Origin: Prevotellaceae bacterium UBA5903
GTDB taxonomy: Bacteria > Bacteroidota > Bacteroidia > Bacteroidales > Bacteroidaceae
Direction of reading: 5' to 3'
DNA: 30,126 bases
Assembly (NCBI GenBank): GCA_002431845.1
Contig: DJEH01000060.1
Location: forward strand, 1-30,126
Position 1 is the stretch's first letter; each line of letters begins with the position of its first letter. The notes under the pieces are model-generated. The model was not told where the DNA came from, searched no databases, and worked only from the letters and a program-made list of their open reading frames with translations. The position numbers and the translations under genes are program-made. Shown piece after piece: positions 25,071-30,126 of this stretch.

Positions 25071-25526
25071 TCATGACCAAACATATTGTTCGTTTATGCC
25101 AACCTTATACAGTTTGCAAATCCTTCGAAATTCATCTTGAAAAGAAATCTTTTTATGATGCTCTTCCTGGTTGTTGATGTAATCCGTTACCACTTGTACA
25201 TGATTTTTGCTTATGCTAAATGCTCCATATCCATCTTGCCATGCAAATATGGAAAGTTTCGTTCCGTAGTTGCTATTTATCCAATGTGAAGCGGACGATT
25301 TGACAATACGTACGATATCTGACAATGCTTTTGACTTATCAAGGCAAAATAGAATATGTACATGGTTGTAGGTCCCTCCCACAGATATTATTGGGCAATG
25401 ATTATTTTTGAATATTTCAGCTATGTAGGAATGTATTTCCGAAAGGTGGCTTTTGGGTAATGAATTGCTTCTGTCCTTTGTTGAAAAGATTAAATGTATA
25501 TAGTTCTTAACCAATGATTGTGACAT
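25071..25526 (-). CDS. tnpA: IS200/IS605-type Y1 transposase (TnpA)
   Basis: A 151-aa HUH single-strand transposase, intact. The metal-binding motif is His55-Val-His57 in TYNHVHILF. The catalytic tyrosine is Tyr116 in VVTDYINNQEEHH. The segment WQDGYGAFSIS (96-106) is the family signature that carries the helix residue near the active site. The length is normal for IS200/IS605 TnpA, which excises and inserts single-stranded DNA flanked by subterminal hairpins. There is no tnpB or IscB beside it. Both sides carry copies of one hairpin-rich repeat, so it could equally be a domesticated REP-associated (RAYT-like) transposase. Exact element ends cannot be fixed from one copy. Confidence 0.93.
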   Translation of the reverse strand: MSQSLVKNYIHLIFSTKDRSNSLPKSHLSEIHSYIAEIFKNNHCPIISVGGTYNHVHILFCLDKSKALSDIVRIVKSSASHWINSNYGTKLSIFAWQDGYGAFSISKNHVQVVTDYINNQEEHHKKISFQDEFRRICKLYKVGINEQYVWS

Positions 25527-25566
25527 GATTCTAAATATTAATCATGGAAGTATACGTGTTGAGCTG

Positions 25567-25839
25567 AGATGAGGACTAACCAAATTGCCTCCCCCCTCAC
25601 CCCGTCCGCCCACGTGCCGTGTGCGTCCACCCCTCTCCCCCAAGCAGGGGAGAGGGAGAATGTATTCGTTGCGAATATGAACTTTAGATAGGGGCAAGCC
25701 CCTATCCTATGTTATGTCGTCCCTTTGGGACTTATCCTCAAAGCCCTTATGGACTTAATTTTACTTAAGGTGTATACGAACTATTAGGAAAGTCCTGTAA
25801 GGACGACCTAATATAGGATAGGGGCTTGCCCCTATCTAA
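25567..25839. repeat. Repeat copy A with a MITE-like palindromic half
   Basis: It starts AGATGAGGACTAACC, passes a hairpin CCCTCTCCCC-caagca-GGGGAGAGGG (25631-25656) and a TATTCG-ttg-CGAATA hairpin (25663-25677), then a 156-bp unit (25684-25839). That unit is bounded by perfect 26-bp inverted repeats (25684-25709 and 25814-25839), each itself nearly palindromic (GATAGGGGCAAGCCCCTATC). The same block order recurs in copy B at an offset of about 370 bp. Confidence 0.85.
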
Positions 25840-25866
25840 GAAATCCCTTTCCATCCTCAAAAGGTG

Positions 25867-25915
25867 CCCCCCTCTCACCTTGAGGGGAGAGGGGAACGCA
25901 AACCAAAAGGTTTGC
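25867..25915. repeat. Hairpin cluster between repeat copies A and B
   Basis: CCCCTCTC is followed by GAGGGGAGAGGGG, and then GCAAACC-aaaa-GGTTTGC (25898-25915) forms a perfect 7-bp stem with a 4-nt loop. Such stable hairpins are typical of targets or ends recognised by Y1 transposases, though no link is proven. Confidence 0.65.
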
Positions 25916-25935
25916 AGGGGAGTGGGGTGGAATAT

Positions 25936-26203
25936 AGATGAGAATTAACCAATTAGTTTCCTCCTCACCCCGTCTGCTCACGTGTCGTGTGCGTCCATCC
26001 TTTTTTTCCCTTCCCAAGCAGGGGAGAGGGAGAATGTATTCGTTGCGAATATGAACTTTAGATAGGGGCAAGTCCCTATCCTATGTTATGTTGTCCCTTC
26101 GGGATTTATCCACAAGACTTTAATGGACTCAATTCTACTAAATTATTATATGAGCCTATTAGGAAAGTCCTATAAATAGGATAGGGACTTGATTTCTATT
26201 TAA
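25936..26203. repeat. Repeat copy B, partly degraded
   Basis: A direct copy of 25567-25839: AGATGAGAATTAACC, then CACCCCGTCTGCTCACGTG, GCAGGGGAGAGGGAGAATG and TTAGATAGGGGCAAGTCCC follow in the same order. The right inverted end (about 26177-26203) has decayed (TAGGATAGGGACTTGATTTC). The left arm of the GGGGAGAGGG hairpin is also altered. Confidence 0.8.
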
Positions 26204-26231
26204 AGATTTCTTCTCCAATATCTGTTTGCAT

Positions 26232-26948
26232 CTAAATCTTATCCAACCCCTTTGTATACTTTAGCCAATAATATTTCAATGGATTTTTGTGCTTAAGCAT
26301 TTTCCACGGACGACTTTGGTGCGGACGATGGATAACGGGCAATGAGGTGAAGAGATAATTGTGGAAACCATTATTGAGCGACTCGTGTGAGATGGTAACG
26401 TCAAACCAATTCTTCTCGGGGTTGAGCTGTGTAAAACTATAGTCAGCCATGAGCGCGGGCGTGAGCAATGAGCAGCAAAAACTGCAATGCTTCTTTACGT
26501 TGATTACTTGGTTCTCTTTGCCACGAGCATAGAGATAGGGGTAATTGATGTTGCCCTCGTCGTCTACGGTAACAGAGGCAGCAATGCCGCAATCAGCACG
26601 TTGCAGTGCACCATCGTAGAGCGACTGCAAGGTGTGGGGCTGCACCACCACGTCGCTCTCTACGATGCACAAGGCTGCATCGGCAGCAAGAGCCTCGCGT
26701 TGTGCCGTTTGCAACACCAATAAGTAGTTGGGTGAGGGGTGCGAAGTTAGGTCGCTCAAATTGACCAACCGAAAGCCCATCTCTTGGGAAGCTTGCGCAA
26801 GACGCGCTGTGTTTTCGGCAGTAGAAAAATCATTGTATACGGTGTAGGTAAAAGGCACATCGATGTGGCTATCAAGCACAGCACGAATGGTTTGAAGTGT
26901 AGAATCGATAGAGTCTTTTACAGGAGTAATGATGTGCAATTCTTTCAT
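26232..26948 (-). CDS. Glycosyltransferase, family 2-like
   Basis: A 238-aa protein starting at the ATG 26946-26948. This start is supported by a TAnnTTTG box just upstream, which overlaps the alternative in-frame start at 26990. The GT-A pattern is visible: the first strand ELHIITPVKDSIDSTLQTI, then YTVYNDFSTAENT, where Asn39-Asp40 is the nucleotide-sugar site, and ALCIVESDVVVQP with the DxD-like Glu97-Ser-Asp99. Later comes a cysteine-bearing KKHCSFCCSLL segment. It has no membrane helix and probably acts in the cytoplasm on a glycan or lipid acceptor that cannot be named. It is divergent from cysD and beside the repeat zone. Confidence 0.85.
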   Translation of the reverse strand: MKELHIITPVKDSIDSTLQTIRAVLDSHIDVPFTYTVYNDFSTAENTARLAQASQEMGFRLVNLSDLTSHPSPNYLLVLQTAQREALAADAALCIVESDVVVQPHTLQSLYDGALQRADCGIAASVTVDDEGNINYPYLYARGKENQVINVKKHCSFCCSLLTPALMADYSFTQLNPEKNWFDVTISHESLNNGFHNYLFTSLPVIHRPHQSRPWKMLKHKNPLKYYWLKYTKGLDKI

Positions 26949-26989
26949 TTGCAATAATAATGGAGTTGCGATGTGATTAAGTAATGGCA

Positions 26990-26997
26990 CAAATGTA
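26990..26997 (-). promoter_or_regulatory. -7 box for the glycosyltransferase gene (TACATTTG)
   Basis: The minus-strand reading is TACATTTG, matching TAnnTTTG, 41 bp upstream of the chosen ATG. It argues against translation starting at 26990. No strong -33 box is seen. Confidence 0.5.
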
Positions 26998-27019
26998 CGT
27001 AATTTTCATGATAAAAACT

Positions 27020-27027
27020 TATCTTTG
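27020..27027 (+). promoter_or_regulatory. -7 box for cysD (TATCTTTG)
   Basis: TATCTTTG followed by CAGC fits TAnnTTTG and lies 79 bp before the cysD ATG, back to back with the glycosyltransferase promoter. A clear -33 TTTG is missing. Confidence 0.5.
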
Positions 27028-27106
27028 CAGCATAATTAGCGATGTGGCAACTTGTAATCGGGCAATAGCCACATGCAAAATAGAAAGATAGAAAAGCAAT
27101 AAAATA

Positions 27107-28018
27107 ATGTCAGAAAACTATAGTTTAAGCCATCTAAAGGAACTTGAAGCGGAGTCAATACACATTATCCGCGAGGTGGCAGCAGAGTTTGAAAACCCTG
27201 TGATGCTTTATAGCATAGGCAAGGATTCGAGTGTGATGGTACGCTTGGCAGAGAAAGCTTTTGCCCCTGGTCGTCCACCATTCCCATTGATGCACATCGA
27301 CTCTAAATGGAAATTTAAGGAGATGTTGCAATTTCGCGATTGGTATGCCAAAGAGCACGGATGGCGCTTGATTGTAGAGAGCAACATGGAGGCTTTCAAA
27401 GCAGGCGTGGGCCCCTTTACACATGGTTCTAAGGTGCACACCGATTTGATGAAAACACAAGCTTTGTTGCATGGCCTTGACAAATACCACTTCGATGCAG
27501 CCTTTGGCGGTGCACGCCGCGATGAAGAAAAGAGCCGTGCTAAGGAACGCATATTCTCCTTCCGCGATCAGTTTCATCAATGGGACCCAAAGAACCAGCG
27601 ACCCGAACTTTGGGATATCTATAATGCCCGTATTCATAAGGGCGAGAGCATACGTGTGTTCCCATTGAGCAACTGGACAGAACTCGACATTTGGCAATAC
27701 ATCCGTTTGGAGAACATACCCATCGTGCCACTATATTTTGCTAAAGAGCGTCCCACGGTAGAGATTGATGGACAACTCATTATGCCCGATGACGACCGCT
27801 TGCCAGAGCAGTATCGCGACCAAATAAAAATGCGCAAAATACGCTTCCGTACTTTAGGTTGTTGGCCACTCACAGGTGCTATTGAGAGCGAAGCTGACAC
27901 CATAGAGAAGATTGTAGAAGAAATGATGACCACGACAAAGAGTGAACGCACCACACGCGTTATCGACTTTGACCAAGAGGCATCTATGGAACAAAAGAAG
28001 CGCGAAGGATATTTTTAA
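27107..28018 (+). CDS. cysD: Sulfate adenylyltransferase subunit 2
   Basis: A 303-aa catalytic subunit that makes adenosine 5'-phosphosulfate from ATP and sulfate in assimilatory sulfate activation, normally with the GTPase CysN. The PP-loop is SIGKDSSVM (36-44). The long conserved block FDAAFGGARRDEEKSRAKER and the region RPELWDIYNARIHKGESIR are present. So are LSNWTELDIWQYIRLENI, RFRTLGCWPLTGA and the C-terminal KKREGYF, all as in Escherichia coli CysD. Length is normal. No cysN, cysC or cysH adjoins: upstream is a divergent glycosyltransferase and downstream a hairpin and an unrelated secreted protein. CysN must be encoded elsewhere if the enzyme works as in E. coli. Confidence 0.96.
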   Translation: MSENYSLSHLKELEAESIHIIREVAAEFENPVMLYSIGKDSSVMVRLAEKAFAPGRPPFPLMHIDSKWKFKEMLQFRDWYAKEHGWRLIVESNMEAFKAGVGPFTHGSKVHTDLMKTQALLHGLDKYHFDAAFGGARRDEEKSRAKERIFSFRDQFHQWDPKNQRPELWDIYNARIHKGESIRVFPLSNWTELDIWQYIRLENIPIVPLYFAKERPTVEIDGQLIMPDDDRLPEQYRDQIKMRKIRFRTLGCWPLTGAIESEADTIEKIVEEMMTTTKSERTTRVIDFDQEASMEQKKREGYF

Positions 28019-28053
28019 TAAATTGAATAGTTTGCCTAAAACGAATTTTATAG

Positions 28054-28092
28054 ATAAGTAAGTGAACAAGTATATTTTGTTTACTTACTTAT
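28054..28092. terminator. Hairpin terminator after cysD
   Basis: The arms ATAAGTAAGTGAACAA (28054-28069) and TTGTTTACTTACTTAT (28077-28092) pair over 16 bp with one G-U pair around a 7-nt loop. The outer TAAGTA/TACTTA ends and inner TTTTG resemble the 13211-13248 palindrome. Confidence 0.75.
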
Positions 28093-28116
28093 TCTGTTTA
28101 TAAAAGGACCTTGATT

Positions 28117-29811
28117 ATGAATAGATGCACTGCTACAATACTATTGCTCTTGTGTGGTTTTATGCTAAAGGTAGTGGCACAAGTATACGTGCCCCTTAGT
28201 GGCAACGTGAATGCAGAAACGTGCCTTGTAGGTTCGGTGAGCGGTGATGGTGAGTTGTACTTTCTATCGGCTGCTACCGAAGGAAAATCTACAAGTAAAA
28301 TGAAGGCGGTGAAACTATCAACCGACGAGAAAGGTCGCGTGGTGGCAACAGATGATTGCTTGTGGAAGGTGGAACTGGTGGGTACGACCCAATTGCGCTT
28401 GCGCTCGCTTACTGCAGAGGCATATTTAAGCAGAAAAGGCGATGATAAACTTGATTTGATGTTGGCGAGCAATGCCAATAAATTGTGCGACTGGCTTTAT
28501 GACCAATCAGCAGACAATAGCCTGCATCTTTATGCTACAAGCGATAGAAATAGGCAATTGTCTGTAGATTTAAATACCAATGGCTCTTCATCATTTGCCA
28601 ACTATTCAACATCGTATGTTAGGGAGAGAAGTTTAACCTTTTATCATGCATCAACCCTCAGCGAAGGCTGTAATGTATGGCCACAACCTAACGAAGAGGT
28701 GTGCTTAACCACTAACGATATGCAGCAAGCATGTGCTTGGGGTGGTGGAGTGGTTTCGTGTAGCGACGCTGCACTCATGAATGGACATATAGCACCATTT
28801 AGCGATTTGCAAACTTGGACGATAGAGTTTGTTGCTGATGGAAACAATCAGTTCTATCTGAAGAGTGGTGATAAATACCTATCGTACGAGATAACCCCAA
28901 CCAACCAAAAGTGTGCTTGGACAATAAGGGATGGATATATCTGTACCACAGATGACGAACCGCGCTATTTAGACTATGACGGAGGAACGTGGCGTGTGGC
29001 TGCAGATGCCTCTGAGCTTAGCCAGTGTATACGCTTATGTAAGGTAGAAACTGCACCAACAAAAAATGTAACAGCCCAACAAGTATATGTGCTGAATGGG
29101 GGATGGACATCGTCGACTCTTGCAAATTGCTCCTTTGAAGATGTACGGTGCATAGATTTAACACATATAAGTTTGCCGCGCCATTTGCAAAACTTTAAGT
29201 ACATCAACAACGATAGTAATATACCCATCTTTATAAAGGAGAGCGAGCGCGAAGCACTCCTAAACAATACATGGAGATTTGTGGTAACCTGTGCCGAAAC
29301 ATCTAACAAGCTCTACGATAGCCATTTGATGTTAGCAGATAAAAAGCCTTTTTTTACAGATCGTTCGTTTACGGTAGAGGCGGGGCAAATCGTTTATCAG
29401 CGCATAGAGCAACCTACAGACCGCTGGCAAACCCTATCCATTCCGTTTAAAGCCAAAACGGTGAGTGGCAGCTTTTATCAGTTGAAGAATATAGCGGACG
29501 AAAATATTACATTTGCCAAAACCGAATTGTTAGATGCTGATTGCGGATACATCGTGTGTCCAAACAATAGCGGCATAATAGCAGTAGCGGCCGATGCGTG
29601 CACAATAAATAGCAACGCAAATGTTGCCGCAAACTTAAAGGGTACGAACGAAGTGCTTAAAGTAGATAACAATGAACACGCAATATATATGCTCCACTCA
29701 GTGTCGCAATCTTTTAAGCGAGCTGCAAAGGGAAGTCTGTTATATCCCTTTAGGGCGTACATAACCCCTACAACAACTTTATCGAAAATGAATATAAAGC
29801 TGATTAAATAA
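28117..29811 (+). CDS. Secreted protein of unknown function
   Basis: A 564-aa protein from the ATG at 28117; a TTG two codons earlier is less likely. It has a signal peptide (MNRCTATILLLLCGFMLKVV, cleavage near VAQ). The N-terminal part contains segments such as DCLWKVELVGTTQLRLRSLTAEAYLS, and later NNQFYLKSGDKYLSYEITP and RYLDYDGGTWRVAADA, with the rhythm of ricin-type beta-trefoil modules. Residues about 305-565 look like surface-protein beta domains, with WQTLSIPFKAKTVSG and LLDADCGYIVCPN. Unlike the 805-aa protein it ends MNIKLIK without the GRRV/GKKV tail. It contains the only GTYRAC site I found. It is probably an envelope or exported protein; I cannot name a function. Confidence 0.75.
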   Translation: MNRCTATILLLLCGFMLKVVAQVYVPLSGNVNAETCLVGSVSGDGELYFLSAATEGKSTSKMKAVKLSTDEKGRVVATDDCLWKVELVGTTQLRLRSLTAEAYLSRKGDDKLDLMLASNANKLCDWLYDQSADNSLHLYATSDRNRQLSVDLNTNGSSSFANYSTSYVRERSLTFYHASTLSEGCNVWPQPNEEVCLTTNDMQQACAWGGGVVSCSDAALMNGHIAPFSDLQTWTIEFVADGNNQFYLKSGDKYLSYEITPTNQKCAWTIRDGYICTTDDEPRYLDYDGGTWRVAADASELSQCIRLCKVETAPTKNVTAQQVYVLNGGWTSSTLANCSFEDVRCIDLTHISLPRHLQNFKYINNDSNIPIFIKESEREALLNNTWRFVVTCAETSNKLYDSHLMLADKKPFFTDRSFTVEAGQIVYQRIEQPTDRWQTLSIPFKAKTVSGSFYQLKNIADENITFAKTELLDADCGYIVCPNNSGIIAVAADACTINSNANVAANLKGTNEVLKVDNNEHAIYMLHSVSQSFKRAAKGSLLYPFRAYITPTTTLSKMNIKLIK

Positions 29812-29905
29812 GGGCGATGTTAAGACAGAAACAAGTGAAAACATGCTGTAGTGGCTGTGCTATACCACAAAAAATAAAGTTTTCTGAAAAAAAATAGAGG
29901 AAAAG

Positions 29906-29936
29906 TTTGGTGCGAAGAAAATAATGTCTAACTTTG
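29906..29936 (+). promoter_or_regulatory. Near-consensus promoter of tRNA-Tyr
   Basis: The -33 TTTG (29906-29909) and -7 TAACTTTG (29929-29936) are separated by exactly 19 bp, the textbook Bacteroidota sigma-ABfr arrangement. Transcription would start near 29943, giving a precursor leader of about 67 nt before the tRNA. Confidence 0.8.
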
Positions 29937-30009
29937 CACCCGTTTCCAAGAGACATTTGCACAACGGCTTAATTGCTATGCGTGTGAGTGACTTTCTTGA
30001 AGGAGACAA

Positions 30010-30094
30010 GGGCAAATACCAGAGTGGCCAAATGGGGCAGACTGTAAATCTGCTGGGTTTACCTGCGGTGGTTCGAATCCATCCTTGCCCACCA
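30010..30094 (+). tRNA. tRNA-Tyr (anticodon GTA)
   Basis: An 85-nt tRNA with an encoded CCA end. The acceptor starts GGGCAA and pairs with TTGCCC before ACCA, with an A/C mismatch at the seventh pair. The anticodon stem-loop is GCAGA-CTGTAAA-TCTGC, giving anticodon GTA. The long variable arm (about TGGGTTTACCTGC) marks a class II tRNA as expected for bacterial Tyr. The T arm reads GGTGG-TTCGAAT-CCATC. Other tRNA genes could follow beyond the window edge. Confidence 0.93.
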
Positions 30095-30126
30095 CTCGCG
30101 GAAGAGGAGAACGCTTCCAAATAGCG

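Larger units (their letters stand above)
25527..26231. other. Repeat-rich gene-free region
   Basis: 705 bp without a credible gene. Two direct copies of a roughly 270-bp repeat occupy most of it (25567-25839 and 25936-26203), joined by a C/G-rich hairpin segment (about 25867-25915). Short reading frames here run through palindromes and look like chance. Confidence 0.75.

Noticed and set aside
25832..26071. Short minus-strand open frame in the repeat zone
   Set aside because: It runs through hairpins and both repeat copies, and the protein has no recognisable pattern.
29820..29880. Terminator after the 564-aa secreted protein gene
   Set aside because: TGTAGTGG and CCACA can pair over only about 4-5 bp, followed by an A-run rather than a T-run on the plus strand.
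30095..30126. A second tRNA starting after tRNA-Tyr
   Set aside because: GCGGAAG and CTTCC could form a small stem, but too few bases remain to see a cloverleaf.

Overview
The window looks like a chromosomal segment of a Bacteroidales bacterium, most likely Prevotella or a close relative. The grounds are the TAnnTTTG promoter boxes, the scarcity of Shine-Dalgarno sites, a PorW/SprE-type secretion lipoprotein, the parA-parB-DUF5683-lytic transglycosylase cluster, and several large secreted proteins of Prevotella style. All calls come from reading the sequence; no database search was run.

Layout. 1-5.6 kb: a plus-strand run of aroA, a small membrane protein, a metal ABC permease and a 975-aa TPR lipoprotein resembling PorW/SprE of the type IX secretion system (T9SS). 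5.6-6.2 kb: a stand-alone SRPBCC-like gene between two hairpin terminators. 6.3-11.0 kb: a minus-strand cluster read parA, parB, a small secreted protein, a DUF5683 protein and a LysM lytic transglycosylase, joining chromosome partitioning to cell-wall remodelling. 11.3-13.2 kb: surE-lpxB, converging on asd across a shared two-way terminator. 14.6-16.6 kb: a CPA2-type cation/proton antiporter. 16.7-19.1 kb: an AT-rich Type II restriction-modification pair whose endonuclease I recognise as a close HincII homologue. 19.1-23.4 kb: a CotH-kinase-like protein with a broken signal-peptide region, a 57-aa peptide gene and an 805-aa secreted protein. 23.8-24.5 kb: a periplasmic cyclophilin. 24.5-26.2 kb: a repeat-rich accessory zone with a 23-bp-period palindrome array, an IS200/IS605-type Y1 transposase, and three copies of a hairpin-rich repeat on both sides of it. 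26.2-30.1 kb: a family-2-like glycosyltransferase divergent from cysD, a secreted protein of unknown function, and tRNA-Tyr with a near-consensus promoter.

Most notable observations. (1) A by-eye scan found only one GTYRAC site (the HincII target) in 30 kb, where nearly 30 are expected by chance, while sister hexamers are common. This fits a HincII-type specificity with long residence. (2) Five ACGTAT cores lie exactly 23 bp apart at 24701-24798, four of them in palindromes of AAGGATACGTATCCTT type. (3) A Y1 transposase is bracketed by copies of one repeat family, one copy of which has perfect 26-bp inverted ends, suggesting a REP/RAYT-like system. (4) An 11-bp tandem duplication disrupts the leader of the CotH-like gene.
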